Below the pieces are notes generated by a model that was given only the letters and a program-made list of their open reading frames with translations, was not told the origin of the DNA and searched no databases. From positions 280,001 to 290,000 of the forward strand of contig VIGQ01001125.1 in assembly GCA_009663005.1 (NCBI GenBank): 10,000 nt of DNA, given 5' to 3'. Within the stretch, counting starts at the first letter, position 1. Each line of letters opens with the position of its first letter. This DNA is from Actinidia chinensis. Taxonomy: Eukaryota; Streptophyta; Magnoliopsida; Ericales; Actinidiaceae. Shown piece by piece: positions 1 through 8,038 of the stretch. Made by a program: the position numbers and the translations under genes.

Positions 1-675
1 GATGGTTACCGATTGCTTGACAATTGACTTCTCGGGGATTTCAGTCTTCCGAAAGGTGGAGAGTGGCATAATGTTTATCGAGGCACCACCGTCGAGAAGG
101 GCCCTCTGGAATTCAACCCCGTTGATATAAGCGGTGACATAGAGTGGTCTGTTGTGAGGGAAAGGGTATTTCCTGTCTGCCTCGGTGAAAGTGATAGCAC
201 TCGAGTCGTTTCGAACGGTTCAAGGAACAGAACCTTCGAGCGACATACATTCCTCATGATGAGCTGCTGCGATCTCGATGATTTACTTGGTAATGTCGAG
301 CCTAGCTGGGTTAGACAAACCCAACTGGTCAAAGAAGGACCGGAACTTCATGCAATTCTGGAGAGTTTTGGCGAAGGCATCAGGGTCAGGGGCTGCCCTG
401 GGCTCTTCGTAGCCTGCTATTTCCTCAATTTCATCATAGTACGAAGCCATGTTGGCGGATTCCTCCTCGTGATAAGTCACCACATTCACGGAGAAGATAT
501 CTTCTTCTTCAAAACAGTCGAGGAGCTCGTGGTCACAAACTCCATGGTATCCTCGGTACGCCACCATATTCACATTCTTCCCCTTCTCACCATGATCAGG
601 GTAGGGATTCCTACGCACATCTTCCCCTTCAGTTTTCTTAAACCTCAAATCCTTCGCATCGACTTTCTTTTGGAA
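1..675 (-). pseudogene. Degenerate Ty3/gypsy gag-pol linker and retropepsin-type aspartic protease, partial
   Basis: This continues the gag frame beyond the stop at 676-678. Residues from about 648 to 286 are an acidic linker rich in Glu, Asp and Tyr (for example LLDCFEEEDIFSV and YYDEIEEIAGYEEP). Stops at 283-285 (TAA) and 220-222 (TGA) follow. The frame then reads RKYPFPHNRPLYVTAYING and reaches LLDGGASINIMP, with the catalytic Asp at 91-93. The DGGAS form, in place of D-T/S-G-A, is common in plant Ty3/gypsy retropepsins, and the following hydrophobic NIMP and downstream STF fit the fold. The protease would cleave the element's own polyprotein. The sequence is cut by the window edge before the flap region is complete. 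The protein is inactive here because of the stops. Confidence 0.82.
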
Positions 676-1506
676 CTAGTTCCTTAAAGTCCAGCAGTTC
701 GCTGTGCTGTGCTTCGTGGTTCGGTGATAAACGCAGTAATTAGGGCCCTCTCGGTTTTTCTTTGGTGGCAGGGTCTCCACCTCCGGTAGAGTAATTTCTC
801 CATCAGCTACCCACTCCTTAACCAGTGCTTTCACCTCTTCGATCGTGCATGGGTACGGTGGCGGATCATCATACTGCTTTCTCTTCTTTGATGACCTGGA
901 GCCCTCCCCCTGCGACTTCCGGTTCGACGAAGCGGAAGCCGCAGAGACTTGACTGGAGGAGCTACGACCGGTCTTCCAGGGGCTACCCTTAATGGTGGAC
1001 TTTAAGTTTATGGCTGCTTCGATGAGCTGTGAGAACGTCTGGAAGTTAAGATTCACCAAGTGTACGCGATACTCGCGTAATGTGCCTTCGATGCATATAC
1101 GGACCAGATGAGCTTCGTCAACTGGCTCATGACAGTCCACAGCTTTGTCTTGGAATCTCTTAACATAATCGAGGGGGTGCTGCTAGGCCGCCAGAGGAAA
1201 TGCAACACGATAGAAGAGTTCGCTCCACCGCGTAAGATCCTCGAACCTAACACGACCACCATCCGCGGTCCATTTTCGTTCTCTTCCCTGCCCGGGAAGG
1301 TGGATCAAAGAAAGGATCGGTTGGTAGCAAACAAAGGAAACTGGTTCCGGGGGATCATGGTTTGGCCCTTTGCGCTTTAGTCTTTCTAGCGGATACCCGT
1401 AGTGTATAAGCTCCGGCATTATTGAACAAAAGAGATGCCGGGCCTCACTCGTCAAAGCAATTTCATTAGGGAGGAGATGCAGGACCTGTCTTAAGCGCAA
1501 GTGCAT
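676..1506 (-). pseudogene. Degenerate Ty3/gypsy gag (capsid-like region plus zinc knuckle variant)
   Basis: Gag is the structural protein of the retroelement particle. Around 1190-1030 the translation has the usual C-terminal half of a plant retrotransposon gag domain: HPLDYVKRFQD just after the stop at 1183-1185, then HEPVDEAHLVRICIEG and LREYRVHLVNLNFQTF. A Ser/Arg/Lys-rich basic linker follows (about 990-870). Next come PPPYPCTIEEVKALVKEW and, at 694-735, a knuckle of the form C-x2-H-x4-H-x4-C (CVYHRTTKHSTANC). This is the variant seen in many plant Ty3/gypsy elements, where the second ligand is His. Stops at 1183-1185 and 676-678 break it, and the second would be a single C-to-T change from a Gln codon. 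The N-terminal stretch at 1506-1291 has no motif I recognise and may be unrelated sequence that is open by chance. Confidence 0.8.
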
Positions 1507-1807
1507 TCGCTATTCGATTCCATCCTTGACCCCAGCTACCGTATGTATATTCGGTCGGTAGACTTTCTTCTCTATGTCGCCGTCTTATCAATGAGCGTAG
1601 ATTGATAGAGATGGCTTTTGTAGACGTGGTTCGGTTATTCCCATTTGTCTCTATCTATTTCGGTCTAATTAGTTTGAAAGCTACTTTTTTTTCAAAAAGG
1701 AGGCCAGGGTCAAATAGGTTTTTAAAAGCATGCAAGTAAACGCCAAAAGAAAGGCAATAAGTTATACATGCGTTTGGCCCTGGTAAGGGGAGAGGTGAGG
1801 CGGGCCC
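1507..1807. other. Unassigned spacer between the gypsy and LINE fragments
   Basis: No coding motif, tRNA or rRNA was recognised in this 300-base spacer. It contains a T-run (1685-1692) and an inverted repeat, listed separately. The two retroelements are on opposite strands on either side of it, so it probably spans at least one insertion junction, but no target-site duplication could be found by eye. Confidence 0.5.
1704..1783. repeat. Imperfect inverted repeat with potential hairpin
   Basis: CCAGGGTCAAA at 1704-1714 is the reverse complement of TTTGGCCCTGG at 1773-1783 except for one base, which can still pair as G-T. The arms are 11 bases with a 58-base loop. It lies just upstream of the LINE fragment. 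It may be a chance hairpin, a transcript-end stem-loop or a footprint of rearrangement; nothing in the sequence decides between these. Confidence 0.4.
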
Positions 1808-2616
1808 CTTTACTTTCAGTCCGGTAGAGACTCTATTTGGAATGTCCCGGTGCCGGCCCCTTGTTCATGGAGTTGGCGGAGTGTGCTGTATGTCCGAGAA
1901 TTTGCAGAAAATGTTGTGCTTCATCTTATAGGGAATGGTTCTAATACAGCTATGTGGCTCGACCCATGGCACCCTGTAGGTACTCTTCTAAATATTTTGG
2001 GTGACAGGTTCTTGTGCCCAAATCGGTTAGCTCTTGTATTATCTATTGTTGAAGATGGGAAATGGTGCCTTGAATTTCCTTTATCACCTGATTTGTATCA
2101 AGTTTGGGACGAGGGTGTCTAAGATTCAAATTCTCATGAAGTGTCATGGTGATGCAATTGTGTGGACAGCAAGCTCAGATGGTGAGTATTCTCTAGATTC
2201 TGCATGAGAAACTCTATAAGAGAGTATCAGCTGAAGGTTGAATGGGCTGGATTGGTTTGGTTTAGTAGCCATGTACCTCGGGTTTCTTTTTTGACTTGGA
2301 TGGCTCTTCGGAAAGCACTGCTCACTCAAGATATCTTGGTCTCTTGTGGTATAATTAGTCGATCTAGTTGCTGCTTATGCAGGATGCACGTGGAAGACCA
2401 TGATCACTTATTCTTTTTGTGTTCCTAATCAAAGAAGGTGTGGAGATCCATCCTTGTCAGATATCGGTATCGTAGGAGAGGGCAGTTCACATGGGATAAG
2501 GAGATCAGGTGGGTCCGAGACAATTTTTTTGGTTATGAAAATCTTATTGGCCGAATAAATTAGCTTTCTTTTTGTGCAACAGTGTACCGCGGGTGAACGT
2601 AACTCTAATATTTTCT
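1808..2616 (+). pseudogene. Degenerate plant LINE (non-LTR) reverse transcriptase, C-terminal part with zf-RVT domain
   Basis: Only the 3' end of the ORF2-type protein remains. The first block, from about 1808 to the stop at 2120-2122, reads SGRDSIWNVPVPAPCSWSWR, then IGNGSNTAMWLDPWHPVG. This is the typical W-S-W ... G-N-G ... W-x-D-P-W pattern downstream of the LINE polymerase core. The next block is in another frame (about 2139-2204: GDAIVWTASSDGEYSLDS) and hits TGA at 2205-2207 where the family normally has Trp, then TAA at 2217-2219. From about 2230 the frame shifts again and gives VWFSSHVPRVSFLTWMAL and TQDILVSCG. A zinc-binding cluster C-x2-C-x8-H-x4-C follows (CLCRMHVEDHDHLFFLC), which is the zf-RVT signature. 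After TAA at 2426-2428 the same frame continues with KKVWRSI and an acidic W-x-K-E-I block, then ERN-x-x-IF near 2595-2612 in another frame. It cannot be functional. Confidence 0.85.
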
Positions 2617-2859
2617 AAAAAAGAAATAAGCCATGGGAAGATATAGTAGTTATGATCACTAGAGATACCGGAAAAGCTTTTTCCCTTGTGTTTCTAGCGC
2701 GGGCCTCAACCATTAGTGCTGCTTCCGTAGATGCCTCCGCTCGGTCAACCCTCTCTGTAATTGCTGCCTTTTCCGGTTCTGCTTCCACTCCGCCCGCCAT
2801 CCAGTGAATCTTCACCTGGCTAGGATTCTGACTCTCGAACGGGGGAACCTCTTTTATTT
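2617..2859. other. Unassigned segment with a 66-codon open frame on the minus strand
   Basis: The minus strand is open at 2815-2615. It encodes a short Ala/Glu/Arg-rich peptide with possible helical character (ITERVDRAEASTEAALMVEA) and a hydrophobic end. I do not recognise it. No ribosome-binding or promoter evidence applies in a plant organelle, and the length is within chance expectation, so it is recorded only as a lead. Confidence 0.3.
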
Positions 2860-3156
2860 TTGACCCCGGCCTCTAAGTTCGTTTTAGGCCCAAAGGGTCC
2901 GCGTATTAACGGATATGGATTGAGAGTTTCACCTAACTTAACTGGTAGATGTGTTCATTTTACCTCTACCCATACCTTTGCTATCTATGCTCCAACCATG
3001 ATAGCAATTGGATTATGCTATTGGTGCTTCTTTCGGGCAAACTGGTTCAACCAGCCCGGAAAAACCACTTCTAGCTTTGGTTTCGCCCCCGCTTTTTCCG
3101 TCCTCACCTCCGCGTATACGGGATCAACTAGATTAGCTGCTATCTATTATTGCTGA
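2860..3156 (+). other. Open frame of 98 codons, unrecognised, with a hydrophobic segment
   Basis: The frame is open from 2860 to TGA at 3154-3156. The middle of the translation has a membrane-like run (TFAIYAPTMIAIGLCYWCFF) followed by a polar segment (WFNQPGKTTSSFGFAPAF). I could not match it to cox, nad, atp, ccm, mttB, sdh or ribosomal-protein genes known from plant mitochondria. The first codon would be a non-ATG start, which argues against a real independent gene. It could be a remnant of a chimeric mitochondrial ORF, or chance. Confidence 0.25.
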
Positions 3157-3189
3157 ACAGGGAGAGTCGGTTGGCTCAAAGCCCGATGG

Positions 3190-3402
3190 TTGGAACAATG
3201 GCATGTGCCACAGGCTATGGATGAGATCTCGGCCCCCACTCCTCAGATCGTAGGGGGAAAGGAGGATCACTCAGTCTCCGCTCGACTAACAAAGGAGATC
3301 GGTTATGGACGGATGGAGCCATCAAAGGCAGGTCGAACCAACTTGGTCATCACGCTTTCCGGCAGCTATGCGATCATCATTCATCACTTCTCGAATTCCT
3401 AA
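3190..3402 (+). other. Open frame of 70 codons, unrecognised
   Basis: The frame is open to TAA at 3400-3402, and it remains open to the left to the stop at 3154-3156, including the hydrophilic stretch WLKARWLEQWHVPQAMDE. It is therefore in the same frame as the 2860-3156 reading and separated from it by a single TGA. Together the two look like one longer frame with one stop, but no family was recognised. Functional status is unknown. Confidence 0.25.
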
Positions 3403-4140
3403 AATCCCTCCCGGGCTGGCTGGCGGACCACTTCCCCTGCTTTTCAACGGCTTTCTTCCATTCCGGCGGACGACTATTTTGTATTCCTTTTTCTCTAATG
3501 CCCGTTAATCCCTTCTCTTTCTTTCCATTCCAGTAGTCTTATGCGGTCTGGTCTGTCCATTAGTTCTTCTATATGGCTTCTTTGATTTAGTAGAAAGCCT
3601 GGTTCAAGCCATCTCATAGGTCGTCCCTCAGTACGAGAGATTCAAATGCTCTATCAATTCAAATGCGAATATAGGCCTTATTTCAGCAGATCCGTGCAAA
3701 TAATCGATTTTAGTAAGGGTTTTCTAAGATTATAAAGGTCCGTTGATGGTCATCGGTCCTTACTTGAATTTAATAGTTCGATTCCCGGTCCCCGGTCATC
3801 TTTCTTCTAGCTTTTAGTTCTGTCTAGCGATTCCTGTAAATAAATATGTTCTACGTCCCTTGTTAGTATTGGTCCTGTCCCGTACTCTATTTATCGGTCT
3901 TAACTGGATCAATTGCTTTGTCGGAACTCTTCCCTTGCTTGCTTCATCTCGCCTATAGTTCGATAGTATGGCATTCTTTCTTGAGTAACAAGCTGTAGTA
4001 ACAAGGCTTGTTCAAAAGAGGTACTACGGTCAACTTTTGAAAGCGTAATCCGGGCTAATATGTCAAAGCGGTCATCTGCGGCAAAGGCTTCTGTAACTGT
4101 GGAAAAGGGTCCTGTCTTTCAATCACTTTAATCGGTTTAT
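3403..4140. other. Pyrimidine-rich non-coding stretch
   Basis: No gene was recognised. The plus strand is conspicuously rich in C and T between about 3420 and 3560 (for example 3481-3540, about four-fifths pyrimidine). A short direct repeat ATTCAAATGC occurs at 3640-3649 and 3657-3666. A tRNA-like T-loop string near 3776 and an rRNA-like string near 3628 were examined and rejected. Confidence 0.5.
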
Positions 4141-5953
4141 TCGTTATTATAGAGGATTATAACTATAGCAAACATTCGGCAGTGCAGGGTAGGTGCAAAA
4201 GAAAGATAAGCTTGAGATGCTACAATTGCTTCAGCCTGATCGATCCTCCTTTAGTATTGGTAAGTTCCCTTGTTAATCTCTATCGCTAGAAGGCCATTTC
4301 TTTTTAGTGAAAAGGAAACTGAAAAAGAGCTTCTCTTATAAGGTAAGCCCTTGCTAAAGGAATGCTTACCGAAGGGCATGTCCCTATATATGTATACTAC
4401 TGCCAGCCTTTCACTCCTCAAGTCAGGAACCAAGCTACGGATGAGCGCTTTAACAGGACTTCAGCTTACAGAAAATAGGCCTACGAAAGAAAAGAAAGAA
4501 GCCATAGAGATTGACTCATAACAGAAAGGATTATCCTAATAGATGTTCTGTCTTTCATTATTAACACAATCCCATGCTAATAAGAAAAACGAGCGATTGC
4601 TAGCCTTATTAGTTAGTCAAGTAGTCAAGGTCAGTAGAGCGGGAAGAAATTCACCAAGCAAAGGAGACTCCGATGAAGCAAACAACGGCTACCAGAAGAG
4701 CGGCATCCGTTTTCCACGGGGCCCCTCTTTTTCTGTTCCCTACGTATGTGATTGAAAGAGACAAAGAAAGGTAGGAATTGGATCGATGACAAAGTACGGA
4801 TCCCGATTGCTCTGTCACTGCATCCAACTACTTGTTTCTAGCTAAAGTGAGAAACGATACCTTGCCACATGGAACTGGGTCTGACAATACCATTCTTATC
4901 CCGCCCTCCAGCCCTTGTGAGTGAGCAAAGCCTGATACCGAGCAAGGAAACTTACCCTGCCACATTGATCATGGAAGTAGCGGATTGAAATGAGAGTGGC
5001 AAGGAAGAGACCAAGCAAGAGGCATTCCGTTCTATACTTGTGAGAATCCTTGTTCCACATTCCTCTACAAGAAAAAGAGCAGATCGAGCTGACAAAGAGA
5101 AGGGTTTGGTTTGGCTGTTGCTATCGAGCGAGACATGAAACTTTGATCGAGATGGAGATGCTCCTGTGTCAGTTACTAGTCCACATGTACCAAACGAAGG
5201 ACAATTTTAAAATCAGATTGAAAGTGGAGAGGTAGCAGATCAAGGTTGGACGGATACGGGAATGCCAAAGAAGAGATGGTTGCCTGGGATGGACATCTCA
5301 CTCGAAAGAAGCACGAGCGGACAGCTTCTTCCAGCTAAACAACGAGTAAGGAAGAGCTAGTCTTTCAAGGAAACACAAGACACAGTGCAGTTGCATCGAT
5401 TAACCTCTTTGGGTTAGGGAACGGTAACAGATTCCGTCTCTGATAGAGTCTATTGCGCGCGTGAGAGCTTTCTATGCTTAGCGCTAGGAGTGGCACTTGC
5501 CTTGCCTTCGTTAGGAGAGGGGTGAACGGAGGAAAGAAGAGTTGTACCGAAGACTTTAGATTAGCATACAATACAATGCAGTCCCGCGCTTTGGCTTAGT
5601 CACTCTCTCGTCCTTCCTGAGAGCGGATGTCAGGATTGAACAAGAAGAGTTGCTACGTGTAACATAAAGAAGACTTTGAACCATCTCTTCCTCTCCCTGC
5701 CGGTCGAGCTAGCTATCGCTTCCTCTAACAAGATAAGAAGCCGTTAGCAGTCCAGGTTAGGGTTTCGGTTTAATACCAATCCCCCTATTCTGATAGCAGA
5801 GTAGTGTTAAAACCAATAAAATAAGTATGGGCGACGACCTAGTCTTTCAACACAGTCAACATCCTCGGTTTAGCAGTAGCAGTCAAGTGACCAGTTCAGT
5901 CATAGGTATTCGTTCTTTGAGTCGGTTTAGTTACAATCTCAGTCTTCGTCGCA
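4141..5953. other. Long non-coding stretch, largely purine-rich on the plus strand
   Basis: No gene, tRNA or rRNA was recognised over this 1.8 kb. Open frames here are all under about 70 codons and none carries a known motif: 4251-4433 and 5365-5571 minus; 4543-4755, 5050-5235 and 5827-6030 plus. Stretches such as 4621-4680 and 4981-5020 are about two-thirds A plus G, the opposite of 3420-3560. This is typical of plant mitochondrial spacer DNA, but that statement is inference. Confidence 0.5.
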
Positions 5954-6108
5954 TCAATCATTCTCACTATCGCTCTCGCGGAATTTATTCGCGAACTCGA
6001 AATAACCTGTATCAGACAGACGGGATTTAGGTAATGAAATAGAAAGCCCTAGCCAGTGATGAACCGATTGATATACTCGTCAGCTACTCGCGCATCCCCG
6101 ACGAGAAA

Positions 6109-6117
6109 ACCATCAAC
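6109..6117 (-). other. Ruined motif C (GDD position) of the mitovirus polymerase fossil
   Basis: At the place where mitovirus polymerases carry the metal-binding Gly-Asp-Asp, this copy reads Val-Asp-Gly. It sits in the same frame as motif B, two codons past the stop at 6124-6126, and is followed by DARVADEYI. Loss of an active-site Asp would abolish catalysis in any RdRp of this fold, independently of the stops. Confidence 0.75.
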
Positions 6118-6207
6118 GAGAAGCTAGTATTTGACAAATCTCCTGCCAGGGTAGACCGCATCCGCACTGAGCCACACAAGAATGTGGTGACACAATGAGA
6201 ATAACGG

Positions 6208-6237
6208 CCAGGATGATAGGAAGCCCAAGGGTTGACC
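6208..6237 (-). other. Mitovirus RdRp motif B remnant
   Basis: GQPLGFLSSW, followed by hydrophobic SLCHHILVW, is the strongest single signature in the fossil. In mitovirus polymerases this Gly-Gln-Pro ... Ser-Ser-Trp segment forms the template and nucleotide-selecting motif B loop. It lies in the longest intact piece of the fossil, open from about 6333 down to the stop at 6124-6126. Confidence 0.88.
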
Positions 6238-7370
6238 CGTTGTAAAACAGATAAACTTAAAGTTGCCTTCTGCTGAGTTAGGAGCCCGAAATCTATTTGA
6301 CTTGTAATCCGGACTCAACCCAAGCGTGGGCGACTACCTTGTTAAACAAATACTCGATCACTGTCCTCTGGAACTTAAGATAAGAGGAAAGCGGTCAGTT
6401 GCAGAAGAAAAATCATAAGATCTTACCTGAATGCAACCCTTCCACCAGCGCCGAGGTGCAGGTTGATCGAAAGTTCCATCTTGTGGGATTTTCCTTAAGA
6501 TCGACATACACAAATCATGCGCGGGACGAAGTAGTGCCCGCTTTCATTGTTGGCGTTAGGAATAGCGAATACTCGCACCTTCCCAGCACCTTCTTCCCAG
6601 GCGACCAGTCGAATACATTGTCAGTAGATAGTCATATGGAGGTCTCATACGGAATGCTGACATACAAAACAACTAACTATAAGTCAGCAGACCAGTACGA
6701 AAGGCCGCTGATGAAGCGAACCTAGATTCAGTATTATGTACTAATTGATTTACTGAATACGGGTAAGAAGCTTCTTCCTCAGAAAGAGGGTCAATCTCTC
6801 TGGAAGGAAAGAAATAGCTAAATACTGGAACAATGTATTGCAAGGATCATTCTAACATATCAGTAGAAAAAGGGCCAGGTTCGGATAAACGAAGCCTCCT
6901 CATCAGACCAAAAGCGAGGCCTTGCCTTATCCCATAAGGCGACCGAGAATCAGTCCCAGATCATCCTATGGAACGGTGATTTCTCACCCGGCACATAACG
7001 ATAGGGGACTGATGAAGCAGTCCAAATCGGAAACCATTTCAAACCAGTCGATAGAGGAACTGACTGGAATGAAGGTACATATCTACTGATAAGTGACACA
7101 ACCTTCGTTCTCAACTCTTCAAGAAGAGAGTCGAAAGAAGCGTTAAGTTCTTGTGTAATCGAAACTGATAATTTTCTTTTTCTTCTTTACTTATATTAGT
7201 TATTAGTTTCGACAACGAAAACACAGACAGAGAAAATCAAATCTTACGAGTTTATCCGCTTTCTCATCTCTCCTTCTAATGAGGGCGCGATGAAACGAAG
7301 GAATGCATCTTGGAAGGCCACACTTAGTAAGAGATATAAGATAAGGCCTATGGGTAGTTACTCTGACAAT

Positions 7371-8038
7371 CCATATCCCATTTCGGAGTTCACATTGGAA
7401 GCATCAGGATCCGGCCGAAGGGTCCGTCGGCTCCGGCAACATAGTACCTGCGTCTGCTGGAAATAAGCCTTTTTGGTTTTGGGCATACCATCCTGAATCC
7501 TGCTTCTGCTCCTGACCAGGGCCAATGCACCACCCAAAACTTTCTTTTATTATCTACGCTATTTTTATTTGATGCTTTTTTGTTGAAATTGAGTTGTTGT
7601 AATTTCGATTGTTGAGTTGAACATAGGATTCCGAAGGTTAGTTTGTTAGTGGGGGTTTGGGGGGGACCATTTTCTTCCTTGAAAGCTGAGTTGGAGGAAG
7701 ACTCTGGGGCTCCCCAACCTCTTCCCCAGCAAGATCGGGAAAAACCGCCTTTTCGCCTTTAGATTAGAACCTGACTCGTTAGAGGATTGAGTATTGGCCA
7801 GGGCTCACACTAATGAGCATAGGAAAAGGAATCCAGGTAAATTGTTCGAACCACGGAACCTAATCTTTTTGTGCCCATTCTCCGCGAGAAGCAACGGAAA
7901 AAAGGAACGGGCAAGTCCCAGCCAGTGCCAGTGAGAGTGACAGTCTGAGTTTACAGCGTTCTAGTTCTGGAGCTAGGGAAAGAGAAAGCTCTGCCTCAAG
8001 CCTCCAGCAGTCAAAGAATGAAGTGAAGACAATATCAA
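7371..8038. other. Unassigned segment downstream of the N-terminal end of the mitovirus fossil
   Basis: Minus-strand frames above 7371 may hold more of the mitovirus N-terminus, but no motif could be confirmed. On the plus strand a frame without an ATG is open at 7616-7768 and reads SSLKAELEEDSGAPQPLPQQ in its middle; it looks protein-like but was not recognised. A G-rich run (five G, three T, seven G) sits at 7651-7665. No tRNA or known gene was seen. Confidence 0.4.

Larger units (their letters stand above)
1..1506 (-). mobile_element. Ty3/gypsy LTR-retrotransposon internal fragment (gag to protease), truncated at the window edge
   Basis: Read on the minus strand, one frame (codons whose highest coordinate is divisible by 3) runs from 1506 to 1 and carries, in order, a gag-like region, a CCHC-type knuckle variant and a retropepsin active site. 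Only four stops interrupt it: TAG at 1183-1185, TAG at 676-678, TAA at 283-285 and TGA at 220-222. The order and the motif forms match plant Ty3/gypsy polyproteins, so reverse transcriptase and integrase would be expected to the left of position 1. No LTR, primer-binding site or polypurine tract was seen. The right boundary is uncertain: gag-like sequence is convincing to about 1290, and 1291-1506 is merely open in the same frame. The fragment is dead. It is interpreted as nuclear transposon DNA captured by the organelle genome. Confidence 0.85.
5954..7370 (-). pseudogene. Endogenous mitovirus RNA-dependent RNA polymerase fossil (NERVE), nearly full motif order, multiply frameshifted
   Basis: Mitoviruses are small RNA viruses of fungal and plant mitochondria that encode only an RdRp. 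The minus strand carries RdRp-like blocks in family order: an N-terminal block at 7367-7206; a second at 7159-6953 (contains GLKWFPIWTASS, ends at TGA 6950-6952); a GAGK-x-R-x-FAI block at 6596-6561; LLRPAHD and DGTFDQ at 6537-6463; polymerase motif A (SYDFSSATDR) at 6420-6391; motif B (GQPLGFLSSW) at 6237-6208; a motif C position at 6117-6109; and a C-terminal block at about 6085-5957 with KS-x-x-SDTG and EFANKF. The blocks occupy different frames, and stops lie at 7203-7205, 6950-6952, 6358-6360, 6334-6336, 6293-6295, 6124-6126 and 6049-6051. About 6640-6870 is too altered to align by eye. It cannot make a polymerase. It is inferred to be an old DNA copy of a viral RNA. Confidence 0.85.

Noticed and set aside
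154..687. 177-codon plus-strand open frame, the longest in the window
   Set aside because: It is the antisense shadow of the gypsy gag-protease reading, which has recognisable motifs on the minus strand.
2469..2480. String resembling a plant mitochondrial CRTA-type promoter core
   Set aside because: It lies inside the degenerate LINE reading and has no gene downstream; the short degenerate motif occurs by chance.
3628..3642. CTCAGTACGAGAG string resembling the sarcin-ricin loop of large-subunit rRNA
   Set aside because: The match is about 13 bases and stops at once on both sides, so an rRNA fragment is not supported.
3772..3796. TTCGATT string resembling a tRNA T-loop
   Set aside because: The flanking five bases on each side do not pair, and no anticodon or acceptor stem could be built upstream.
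5827..6030. Plus-strand open frame beginning with an ATG and Gly-Asp-Asp
   Set aside because: The GDD at its start is coincidental: no other polymerase motif is on the plus strand, and its 3' part is antisense to the C-terminal block of the mitovirus fossil.
6399..6725. 108-codon plus-strand open frame
   Set aside because: It lies antisense to the mitovirus polymerase fossil, whose minus-strand translation carries clear RdRp motifs; the plus-strand reading has none.
7651..7665. G-rich run as a possible G-quadruplex
   Set aside because: Only two G tracts are present, with too few nearby tracts for a convincing intramolecular quadruplex.
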